In this document: positions 1 through 5,786 of the stretch, piece after piece
How the letters are laid out: each line of letters starts with the position of its first letter
Numbering within the stretch: the first letter of the stretch is position 1
DNA from: an uncultured archaeon
GTDB lineage: Archaea > Thermoproteota > CALKCG01 > B24
Length of the DNA stretch: 8,356 bases
Assembly: GCA_938082915.1 (NCBI GenBank)
Contig: CALKCG010000082.1
Span: 1-8,356 of the forward strand
Direction: 5' to 3'
The notes under the pieces: generated by a model
Told to the model about the DNA's origin: nothing
Database searches by the model: none
The model's input: the letters and a program-made list of their open reading frames with translations, nothing else
Made by a program: the position numbers and the translations under genes

Positions 1-750
1 GCTTTCAATGGTTTTAACCGTATCCCTCCAAGACCAGAGCCAATTCATATCTATGTGGGCATGCCCAACGAGGTGTACTTTAAACTTCTTAACCTCATTC
101 GATAAGTGGGATAGTTTACTTCTAGCTTGCTCTATTTCGGCCAGCAACCTATCGTAGTTTTCATTGAAAACTCTTAAATTGAATTCCTCAGCAACTTTTT
201 CAACGGCTTCGCCGCCTTCAGGGATGAGCTTAACGAATTTAAGCTCCTCCATGAAGGCATCTATTTCGAAAAGCACGTTCTCTACATTACTGTATAGGAC
301 GTTGAATTCCGGTATACCTACAGGCTCAGTGCATGGATACAACCTTACGGCAACCACGTGTGTTTCACCTGGCTTAACGTTTTCACTTAGAACGATTATA
401 GGGCCTCTAAGCTCCGTCCAATAATCTGCCGATAAAACTAATTTAGAGTCTACGTATATTTCAGCGCCAGTAGTCATTACGGATGAAAACAACTTAGCTT
501 TAGAGCCTTCAACGGGGATTCCTGAAACGTCCTCTGGAACCGTTATATGGCATCTAAGCCACGCCTCGCCCTTTCTGAGGTCAACCATCATGGGAAGTTT
601 AACATCCGCCCAAGGAGAGTCATCATAGGCTTTATAATGTGCTCCCACGGCTCGACCTTGGAAAAACTTCCACTGCAATCTAGTTCTATACTTGCTTATC
701 TCTTCGTACTTATTGTTTAGCATTTTAAGGAGATTATCAACGGTATTCAT
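1..750 (-). CDS. GH38 alpha-mannosidase, N-terminal part (gene runs off the left edge)
   Basis: Reading the minus strand from ATG at 750 gives 250 uninterrupted codons to the window edge. At residues ~225-237 sits VGHAHIDMNWLWS, the first signature of glycoside hydrolase family 38. In characterised members the second His and the Asp of this HxHxD element bind the catalytic zinc, and the Asp is the nucleophile. The preceding ~200 residues look like the beta-rich N-terminal domain of Ams1/MAN2C1-type mannosidases (for example AWLRCHITVPEDV and GAEIYVDSKLVLSADYW). A helical stretch follows just before the catalytic domain. No signal peptide is visible, so the enzyme is probably cytoplasmic and trims alpha-mannosides during glycan turnover. 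Most of the catalytic domain and the C-terminal beta domains lie outside the window. GTG codons at 756 and 765 are in frame, but ATG 750 fits a TATA box near 786 with a ~10-base leader. The family assignment is firm; the substrate is inferred. Confidence 0.88.
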   Translation of the reverse strand, partial: MNTVDNLLKMLNNKYEEISKYRTRLQWKFFQGRAVGAHYKAYDDSPWADVKLPMMVDLRKGEAWLRCHITVPEDVSGIPVEGSKAKLFSSVMTTGAEIYVDSKLVLSADYWTELRGPIIVLSENVKPGETHVVAVRLYPCTEPVGIPEFNVLYSNVENVLFEIDAFMEELKFVKLIPEGGEAVEKVAEEFNLRVFNENYDRLLAEIEQARSKLSHLSNEVKKFKVHLVGHAHIDMNWLWSWRDTVKTIES

Positions 751-780
751 CTTCACCGTAAGCACATTATTAGTTGCAAT

Positions 781-792
781 CTTTTATAAAAG
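781..792 (-). promoter_or_regulatory. Palindromic TATA box for the mannosidase gene
   Basis: CTTTTATAAAAG is a perfect 12-bp palindrome lying ~36 bases upstream of the mannosidase ATG, so transcription would start near 760 with a ~10-base leader. Because it is symmetric it reads as a TATA element on both strands. On the plus strand, however, the next gene has its own better-placed box at 811-820. Confidence 0.5.
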
Positions 793-810
793 TTAGCTAC
801 TTGAGGTTAA

Positions 811-820
811 TATTTAAAAG
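811..820 (+). promoter_or_regulatory. TATA box for the PA14 protein gene (leaderless)
   Basis: TATTTAAAAG is centred ~26 bases before the GTG/ATG pair at 841/844, the archaeal distance from TATA box to transcription start. The mRNA would therefore begin at or next to the start codon. No SD sequence is present, which agrees with leaderless translation. Confidence 0.5.
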
Positions 821-840
821 GAAAATTACTTCTTAATTGT

Positions 841-1494
841 GTGATGTCATTAGGTAAACTTGCTAAAATTGGTATAGTGATCCTCGCTGTCGGCATTGCC
901 CTAGCAATTATACCGTTTAAAGAAGAGACTGTAGAAACGGAGTATAAGGTTCAAATATCCGACTGGAACGTTACATGGTATTACTTGTTGACTGAACCTA
1001 CCAGCGAAGGATTTACTGAAAACTATCTGACAAACTCGGCTTCGCTTCTAGGAAATGCAACGTTCCCAGCCATATTCTGGTACAATTGGGGTGGTGGAAC
1101 CGTTTTCGGAGGATTTGGAGGGCAGATGGGTTTTATAGCTAGAGCCGAGCTGGAAATGCCTGTAGACGGATTTGTAAAATTTGAAGCCATCAGTAGTGAC
1201 GGTGCTAGACTCTACATAGACGGCAGATTGGTGATAGATGCTTGGGAGACTAGGTGGGGTCAAACTGTTGGGTCTGGATGGGCAACTCCAGAGATCAAAG
1301 CTGGCAAGCATATACTGGAGCTACACGTATACATGTGGGGTTGGGCTGTTACGGGGTTTGAAACCGATAGAACAATAATGGTTCGTGTAAGAAAGTCTGA
1401 GCTGTTGATGGGTTCAGCTGTCGCATGCATCGGCGTAGCGTTAATAGTCTTGTCGAGGCTTAAAACTTCGACCAAACAATCGCAGAAAGCTTGA
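841..1494 (+). CDS. Membrane-anchored PA14-domain protein
   Basis: This is a 217-residue protein with a hydrophobic segment at each end (about residues 8-26 and 187-205) and a beta-rich domain of about 140 residues between them. The core SSDGARLYIDGRLVIDAW (residues 118-135) followed by AGKHILELHVY (154-164) is the typical PA14 pattern, a sugar- or ligand-binding beta-barrel found in glycosidases and adhesins. The usual paired Asp of the calcium site appears as a single Asp (D120), so calcium-dependent binding may be weakened. The predicted layout is an external PA14 domain held by two membrane helices with a short basic tail (KTSTKQSQKA) inside. GTG 841 and ATG 844 are adjacent; either could be the start, and the TATA spacing does not separate them. 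The gene diverges from the alpha-mannosidase, which suggests a role in glycan recognition; that role is inference. Confidence 0.75.
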   Translation: MMSLGKLAKIGIVILAVGIALAIIPFKEETVETEYKVQISDWNVTWYYLLTEPTSEGFTENYLTNSASLLGNATFPAIFWYNWGGGTVFGGFGGQMGFIARAELEMPVDGFVKFEAISSDGARLYIDGRLVIDAWETRWGQTVGSGWATPEIKAGKHILELHVYMWGWAVTGFETDRTIMVRVRKSELLMGSAVACIGVALIVLSRLKTSTKQSQKA

Positions 1495-1511
1495 CTTTTT
1501 CACAGAAAAAT
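1494..1511. terminator. Shared T-rich terminator between convergent genes
   Basis: Directly after the PA14 stop the plus strand has six T (1495-1500). A run of five A at 1506-1510 supplies a T run for minus-strand transcripts leaving the 1522 stop. Archaeal transcription commonly ends at such T tracts without a hairpin. Confidence 0.45.
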
Positions 1512-1521
1512 AGGGGGGAGT

Positions 1522-3555
1522 TTAGAAGGGTATAAACCATCTTACAAGTCCTACGAATACTCCTATAATTGCCGCTAGTACGAAGCCTGCTAGCACCCCT
1601 GCGGCTGTAGGTATACCGTATTCCTCATAAGCCTTGCTACCGCCGATTCTCAAGGTTATGAACTTAAGCACCCAAGCACCTAGGAAGCTTGTCCAAGCAC
1701 CAGTCCAGACTTCACGTGCAGCTCCACTGATTAGGAAGCCCATCGGATGTAGAGGCCACCACACGAACCTCATCCTGAGGAAGTAGAGCACCATGGTTAT
1801 TATGAAGCCCATTATCACGGGGATCCAAAGTTCGTTTGCAGGGGGTATCGTGTTGTATGGGCCTTCACCAAGATAGGCGCACTCCCATCCTGAGAGGCAG
1901 TTCGGAAACCTAGCTCCAAGGTAGTGAGGCCACCAGACTCTGAATGGTAGTGTTATAGCGTAGGCTATTACGAAGAATATGAATACCATCTTGTAGATTA
2001 CTTTCGGATGAGCGCCTGACAAGTCTGCCACTCTGAAGCTGTGCATAGTGACTTCAGACCACGTGTTTAAACCGGCTGAAGCCGTGTTTATACCACGGTG
2101 GTATATTATGAATGCGTTACACCATCCTGCGGTATACGTACCCGGGTGTCTAGACCATATCAGGTGCGCCGCCCAGCTAGCCCACTTACTACGCTCCTGA
2201 GCATATGCGGCTCCAGTCAACCCTCTAGCATATGCTTCAGCCAACGGGAATATGAATCCTCCGAATACGAAGAGCAAGGTTATTAGTATTGCGTCTATTT
2301 GAAGTGAAGCTAGGAAGGCTATCCAAAGTATTAATCCGACTACAAGCATGAGCAATGCCGTTCTATAGGGTACTGGTTCCTTAGCCTCTACTTCGCGAAT
2401 TGTAGGTGATGGTTTACCAAGAGCTGCGTTTAAAACTTCTCTAAGATAATCTCTGGCGTACCATAGCATCATGACTATAAATGCGACCATTCCTCCTGTG
2501 ACGCACATGTAGGACCAGTAGATTGGTGGACCCCAGTTTGGTGAAATAGTGTATGGTCCTATAAGTACTCTACAGCAACCAGAGTAGTCTAAGGCACCAG
2601 TATAGTAGCCCATTACGTATGCTGCTTGAGCTAATATCATGAAGATTACCCAAAGGAACCAAGCTGTGAATAGAACGTCTAAAGGCACTAGGTAGGCGAT
2701 TGCCCAGTTTATCGGCTGTACGTTAACTCTCATGAAGGCCACAAGCTGAGACCCTATTGCCCAGAGTGTTGGATTCGCCCAAGATGCGATAACTACGCAA
2801 CCGTTGGGGCTTGGACCAAGCGCACGCCATCCTATGACGTCAGGCCACCATGGCAATAGCGTTGTAAACATTATCTGTAAGTATATTATTAAGCCTATTA
2901 GCAACCCTATGAGGAACGGCAATTTCCTACGTTTAACCTCTTCGAATCCATGTATGTTTCTGACGCTCTCCCAGATGGCTATGGCGAATGGAAATGGGAC
3001 CTTCTCTATTTCTATCCATCGCCTTCTAAGTATCGCCATTTGAGCCGAGGAGTATATGAGTATTATGAAGTGGAATAGGAAGACATACAGCATTGCTGGG
3101 AACCATGCAGCCCAGTCTACGGGGCCTCCCCTACCCCATGTTGGTGCTACGGCGGCTTCAGGTGGAACCCACCACAGTGTCTTCATAACGTCTCTAACCT
3201 CTGGTATGGCTCTCCAGACTCTGCTTACGGATCCCACGGGCCAACTGTAGTATGCGTCGTTGAAGTTTCCTATGGATAGTGATGAGACGAGACCCATGAC
3301 GTATAGTGCTGCTAATGTTGTTGGAGTTAGCTTCTTTCCAGTGAATTTAGTCAAAAATGCAAGCATCGGTAGGATTAATGCTAGTGTAGGCATTGTGAAC
3401 GGTATGGATGCTATACCCATGCTATATATGCATCCGAAGTATCCGCCTTGTATTCCGAGGATGCCTTGAGCTAAGTTTGCGAGGATGTTTACGATTATCG
3501 CTAGTACGATTAATATAGGCCAGTTTACTTTTTCCTCAGGAACCTCTTTCGACAT
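1522..3555 (-). CDS. Polytopic membrane protein, DUF6785/DUF6784 OPT-like type
   Basis: A 677-residue, very hydrophobic protein with an estimated 13-15 membrane helices; the first covers about residues 12-34 and the last about 650-673. Near the C-terminus it carries WWPLHPMGF (599-607), then WVLKFITLRIGG (628-639). To my recollection these mark the uncharacterised DUF6785/DUF6784 proteins, which resemble oligopeptide transporters (OPT). KVPFP (185-189), just after a helix, recalls the cytoplasmic 'LxFP' element of OPT proteins. Cysteines are unusually frequent in predicted outer loops (GCIY 41-44, SGCC, FPNCLSGWEC). The start is ATG 3555, which fits a TATA box at 3581-3589 and an almost leaderless mRNA. 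It is convergent with the PA14 gene and divergent from rpo7. A solute transporter is the best guess; the substrate is unknown. Confidence 0.7.
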   Translation of the reverse strand: MSKEVPEEKVNWPILIVLAIIVNILANLAQGILGIQGGYFGCIYSMGIASIPFTMPTLALILPMLAFLTKFTGKKLTPTTLAALYVMGLVSSLSIGNFNDAYYSWPVGSVSRVWRAIPEVRDVMKTLWWVPPEAAVAPTWGRGGPVDWAAWFPAMLYVFLFHFIILIYSSAQMAILRRRWIEIEKVPFPFAIAIWESVRNIHGFEEVKRRKLPFLIGLLIGLIIYLQIMFTTLLPWWPDVIGWRALGPSPNGCVVIASWANPTLWAIGSQLVAFMRVNVQPINWAIAYLVPLDVLFTAWFLWVIFMILAQAAYVMGYYTGALDYSGCCRVLIGPYTISPNWGPPIYWSYMCVTGGMVAFIVMMLWYARDYLREVLNAALGKPSPTIREVEAKEPVPYRTALLMLVVGLILWIAFLASLQIDAILITLLFVFGGFIFPLAEAYARGLTGAAYAQERSKWASWAAHLIWSRHPGTYTAGWCNAFIIYHRGINTASAGLNTWSEVTMHSFRVADLSGAHPKVIYKMVFIFFVIAYAITLPFRVWWPHYLGARFPNCLSGWECAYLGEGPYNTIPPANELWIPVIMGFIITMVLYFLRMRFVWWPLHPMGFLISGAAREVWTGAWTSFLGAWVLKFITLRIGGSKAYEEYGIPTAAGVLAGFVLAAIIGVFVGLVRWFIPF

Positions 3556-3580
3556 CAGAAATTAAGTTCTAATGGAGCCT

Positions 3581-3589
3581 GTATATATG
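3581..3589 (-). promoter_or_regulatory. TATA box for the OPT-like gene
   Basis: On the minus strand this reads CATATATAC, centred 30 bases before ATG 3555. The transcript would start 2-4 bases ahead of the start codon. No SD motif is present in between. Confidence 0.45.
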
Positions 3590-3640
3590 CTTTTCCATAG
3601 TTTTATTTTCATAAAATATTCCGGTTCATCGCTCAATCAA

Positions 3641-3650
3641 GCTTTATATC
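3641..3650 (+). promoter_or_regulatory. TATA box for the rpo7-spt4 operon
   Basis: GCTTTATATC is centred ~45 bases before ATG 3691, giving a predicted start near 3673 and a leader of ~18 bases. A second AT-rich element, AATTATATAAAC at 3668-3679, lies too close to the ATG (18 bases) to drive full-length rpo7 at usual archaeal spacing. Confidence 0.4.
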
Positions 3651-3690
3651 ACAGTTTTCATTATTTAATTATATAAACGGTGTTCTCCCA

Positions 3691-4257
3691 ATGTTTAAAT
3701 TAATTGATGTTGAGGACGTTGTGCGAATTCCACCTGAGAAATTCGGTAAGCCCATTAGAGAAGTAGCCGAGGAGGAGCTTAGATCTAAATACGTTGCTCT
3801 AGTGAGCGAAGAACTAGGCTATGTTATAGACATTCTGAACGTAAACGTCGACCCTGTTGGGAGAATAGTTTCAGGTGACGGAGCAACCTACCATAAAGCC
3901 ACGTTTACACTCTTAACGTTTTCACCAAGCCTACAGGAGATCATTGAAGGAGATGTTATAGACGTTCAAGACTTCGGAGCTTTCATTAGAGTAGGCCCTG
4001 TAGATGCACTGCTTCATAAGTCTCAACTAATGGACGACTATATTACGTACGATAGGCAGGGAGGGAGTCTGATAGGTAAGCAGACGAGTAGATCTCTTAA
4101 AAGAGGAGATATTGTCAGAGTTAGAGTAGTTGCTGCAAGCCTTCCAAAGGGAGGAGGCATGGGGAAAATAGGTGTCACAGCCAAGCAACCATTCTTAGGT
4201 AAAATCGAGTGGATAAAGGAGGATGTTTCCAAGCTTCAGAAAGGTGGTGAAAAATGA
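3691..4257 (+). CDS. rpo7: DNA-directed RNA polymerase subunit Rpo7 (E')
   Basis: A 188-residue protein of the usual length for archaeal Rpo7/RpoE', the counterpart of eukaryotic Rpb7. With Rpo4 it forms the stalk of RNA polymerase, which helps open the promoter and binds the emerging RNA. The N-terminal half (residues 1-78) is the RNP-like tip domain, opening with MFKLIDVEDVVRIPPEKFG. The C-terminal half (about 82-170) is an S1/OB RNA-binding domain with GDVIDVQDFGAFIRVGPVD and LLHKSQLMDDY. It is the first gene of an operon with spt4, and its stop codon overlaps the spt4 start. This order is conserved across archaea. Nothing looks altered, and the gene is surely essential. Confidence 0.97.
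   Translation: MFKLIDVEDVVRIPPEKFGKPIREVAEEELRSKYVALVSEELGYVIDILNVNVDPVGRIVSGDGATYHKATFTLLTFSPSLQEIIEGDVIDVQDFGAFIRVGPVDALLHKSQLMDDYITYDRQGGSLIGKQTSRSLKRGDIVRVRVVAASLPKGGGMGKIGVTAKQPFLGKIEWIKEDVSKLQKGGEK
4243..4250 (+). promoter_or_regulatory. Ribosome binding site of spt4 inside rpo7
   Basis: GGTGGTGA differs by one base from the archaeal SD consensus GGAGGTGA and ends 3 bases before the spt4 ATG. It is embedded in the last codons of rpo7, which fits coupled translation. Confidence 0.5.
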
Positions 4258-4457
4258 GCGAAATGGCTTGTAGAAACTGTGGAAGAGTCTTCACAGTACC
4301 TAAGAAAAGGTTAGACGTATGCCCAATCTGCAAAACTAGAAGCCTCACGGAGAACTGGAGTGGATTAATCGTAGTATTCAACCCGAAATCTTCCACACTA
4401 GCTGACAAACTTAGCCTGAAAGAGGCGGGTAGATACGCTTTAAACATCGGACGCTAG
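4254..4457 (+). CDS. spt4: Transcription elongation factor Spt4 (Rpo E'')
   Basis: A 67-residue zinc protein with two CxxC knuckles, CRNC (residues 6-9) and CPIC (23-26), followed by the Spt4 core NWSGLIVVFNP. It pairs with the NGN domain of Spt5 to close the polymerase cleft and keep elongation processive. The length is slightly above the family's usual ~60. The ATG overlaps the rpo7 stop (ATGA), so the two are translated together. In many archaea genes for a DUF359 kinase, eS24 and eS27 follow; here only a possible eS24 stump remains before unrelated relics begin. Confidence 0.96.
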   Translation: MSEMACRNCGRVFTVPKKRLDVCPICKTRSLTENWSGLIVVFNPKSSTLADKLSLKEAGRYALNIGR

Positions 4458-4471
4458 AGGAAACTACCCAT

Positions 4472-4485
4472 TGAATTTAAATTCA
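4472..4485. repeat. 14-bp perfect palindrome after spt4
   Basis: TGAATTTAAATTCA is a perfect inverted repeat 15 bases after the spt4 stop. It has no spacer and is AT-rich. It could be a protein-binding site or chance in AT-rich DNA. Confidence 0.3.
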
Positions 4486-4510
4486 GCTTTAAATCTGAGG
4501 AGGTTTCAAC

Positions 4511-4576
4511 ATGTTTTAAGTTCCTCGGAACCCATACCTCAAACGTATCGTTATACATGTAAAACATCAATGCTAG
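4511..4576 (+). pseudogene. Possible stump of ribosomal protein eS24 gene
   Basis: A strong SD, GAGGAGG at 4497-4503, stands 7 bases before ATG 4511, but the third codon is TAA. Reading through it, the same frame gives RNPYLKRIVIHVKH and then another stop. That string resembles the start of archaeal eS24 (the pattern ENPLLKRxEVxFEVxH), with about two residues missing. In many archaea rps24e lies just downstream of spt4, so the position supports the idea. The match is short and could be coincidence; a working eS24 gene would have to exist elsewhere. Confidence 0.25.
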
Positions 4577-4623
4577 TTTCAATTAACTCGCTCAGTTAAG
4601 TTTATCTATTGTGAATCATTTTT

Positions 4624-5189
4624 ATGATGATGAGCATTAAAGTGTTTTCAACTGGGCTTCCGGCTATACCTCTTAGAGGAGCCGCTAATATTTTGAGGAG
4701 GAACACGGAGTCAAATTTAAGATCGTTGCGGGACCTGTTGAAAAGTGGCTTTCCAACGTTTTGGCTGGAGAAGGCGATATTGTATGTGTTGGTGCTGAGT
4801 ATACGATGGATGACTTGCAGGAAGAACATGGGCTGATAGTACCGGATATTAGGATAACCGTTGGTTATCGGCATTCTGTGATAATCGTTGGGAAGGGTAA
4901 TTCTAAAAGCGTAAGAGGGATCGAAGACTTAGCTGAAAGAAATGATATTAGGATTCCAATTTGCCGTGAAGCTTATCAACGTGAACTTTGGGACGATGTA
5001 GCTAGTAAAGCTATGTTGACGGATAGAATTCGTAAGAAGATAGTTGAGTACGGGACAGGATGTCTGGATACTTATCAAAGATGGCGTAGAAGTGTAGGAC
5101 GTATAGATGCAACTATAATGTTCATTTTACTTAGAATAGTTATAAGCGTCTTAATCTTTAGAAAGATTATAGGGGGTGCACCTATCTAG
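4624..5189 (+). pseudogene. Broken ModA/WtpA-like substrate-binding protein
   Basis: Two overlapping frames combine into one type-2 periplasmic-binding-protein fold. The first gives SIKVFSTGLPAIPLRGAANI. Adding one T to the four-T run at 4691-4694 joins it to FEEEHGVKFKIVAGPVEKWL, then GDIVCVGAEYTMDDL, SVIIVGKGNSKSVRGIEDLA and GRIDATIMF. This layout (ligand loop near the start, DI-GAE strand, hinge with 'VGKGN', closing GRIDA) is that of molybdate/tungstate-type binding proteins. No signal peptide precedes it; a TGA lies in frame 10 bases upstream. The tail after residue ~165 does not look native. It sits directly before moaD and the AOR remnant, which makes an oxyanion ligand likely. A sequencing error in the T run is possible, but the neighbouring AOR is also broken. 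Confidence 0.7.
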
Positions 5190-5196
5190 AGGTGAT
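5189..5196 (+). promoter_or_regulatory. Ribosome binding site that sets the moaD start
   Basis: GAGGTGAT fully matches the anti-SD of archaeal 16S rRNA and ends 7 bases before ATG 5204. It overlaps the stop of the upstream reading frame and favours ATG 5204 over the in-frame GTG at 5192, which lies inside the SD itself. Confidence 0.7.
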
Positions 5197-5203
5197 ATCC
5201 CTC

Positions 5204-5545
5204 ATGGATGAAAATGATCACGGCGGACATGTTTTACCAGCTAGCCCCAAGAAAAGAATAGAGGTTAGCGTGGAATTCAGAGGAGGGGTTAAGAGACGAC
5301 TTGGAACAGACAAACTTGCAGTTGCCCTTCCAGATGGTGCTGGTCTACTAGAGCTTCTTGAGGAGCTTGAAAAGAGGTTTGGTTGGCCGTTTAGGAGAGA
5401 GTTCATAGATGAGTCTACAGAGAGCTTGAGCCCTAAGGTTGTAGTTTTAGTGAATAGGACTCCTCTACGTAGAAACTTCAGGTCTTTAAAGTTCAAAGGT
5501 GGGGAGTCTGTTGTGCTTTTTCCACACACAGTTTGTGGAGGATGA
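5204..5545 (+). CDS. MoaD/ThiS-family ubiquitin-like sulfur carrier
   Basis: A 113-residue protein ending in HTVCGG; the C-terminal Gly-Gly is adenylated and converted to thiocarboxylate in MoaD, ThiS and archaeal SAMP proteins. Before it lies a beta-grasp pattern: RIEVSVEFRGGVKRRLG, the helix LLELLEELEKRFGWPFRREF, and VVVLVNRTPL with FKGGESVVLFPH, the usual MoaD closing strands. The N-terminal ~17 residues (MDENDHGGHVLPASPKK) are an extra acidic/His-rich lead. MoaD donates sulfur to molybdopterin, the cofactor of the tungsten enzyme AOR encoded next, and such pairs are common in archaea. The gene is intact although both flanking genes are broken, so it may still serve another enzyme or have been lost too recently to decay. 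Start chosen by the perfect SD. Confidence 0.85.
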   Translation: MDENDHGGHVLPASPKKRIEVSVEFRGGVKRRLGTDKLAVALPDGAGLLELLEELEKRFGWPFRREFIDESTESLSPKVVVLVNRTPLRRNFRSLKFKGGESVVLFPHTVCGG

Positions 5546-5550
5546 TTCGC

Positions 5551-5786
5551 ATGCTAGGTTACGCAGGTATGATTTCACGAGTAGACCTTAGTAGAGGCTC
5601 TTTTAAAGTCGAACCCTTACCCAATCAAATGGTTAAATTTTACATGGGTGGAAATGGATTTGGCGTGAGGTGAGAATACTCTACGATGAAATCACTCCAA
5701 AAATAGACCCGTTGGACGTTGAGAATAAACTCATATTTGCTACAGATCCTCTATATATATTATTTTTAACAAGTCCTAGATTTTAA
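5551..5786 (+). pseudogene. Aldehyde:ferredoxin oxidoreductase, N-terminal remnant
   Basis: From ATG 5551, with SD GGAGGA 8 bases ahead, the frame gives YAGMISRVDLSRGSFKVEPL and FYMGGNGFGVR, the classic opening of tungsten AOR (the GYxGKxLRVDLTxG and GGxGxG pattern). TGA at 5671 then ends it. Deleting one copy of a tandem GTGAG (5665-5669, 5670-5674) restores RILYDEITPKIDPLDVENKL and IFATDPL, matching AOR's 'DPLxPENxLIFATGPLTG'. Only ~76 of the usual ~600 codons remain, ending at TAA 5784-5786. All the cysteines for the Fe-S cluster and most pterin contacts are missing, so no enzyme can be made. In intact form it would oxidise aldehydes to acids with ferredoxin as acceptor. Sequence past ~5786 belongs to an unrelated minus-strand relic, implying a deletion or rearrangement. 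Confidence 0.85.
5665..5674 (+). repeat. Tandem 5-bp duplication GTGAG-GTGAG
   Basis: Two adjacent copies of GTGAG inside the AOR remnant shift the frame and create an immediate TGA. Removing one copy restores the family sequence GVRILYDE, so this is the inactivating lesion. Unlike a homopolymer change, it is not a typical sequencing artefact. Confidence 0.8.

Noticed and set aside
164..424. 86-residue plus-strand ORF
   Set aside because: Low-complexity Ser/Thr-rich translation lying wholly inside the convincing minus-strand alpha-mannosidase frame.
2098..3469. Four plus-strand ORFs of 62-79 residues
   Set aside because: They are antisense shadows of the 677-residue membrane protein and show no family features.
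4038..4447. Minus-strand ORFs of 64 and 90 residues across rpo7 and spt4
   Set aside because: Opposite-strand shadows of two highly conserved genes.
4624..4635. ATGATGATGA as a box C (RUGAUGA) of a C/D-box small RNA
   Set aside because: It is a run of start codons at the binding-protein relic, and I found no properly spaced box D or D'/C' pair downstream.
4602..4874. 90-residue minus-strand ORF
   Set aside because: It overlaps the binding-protein relic, whose plus-strand pieces match a known fold; the minus translation shows nothing recognisable.
5218..5529. 103-residue minus-strand ORF
   Set aside because: Opposite-strand shadow of the MoaD-like gene, which has a perfect SD and family motifs.
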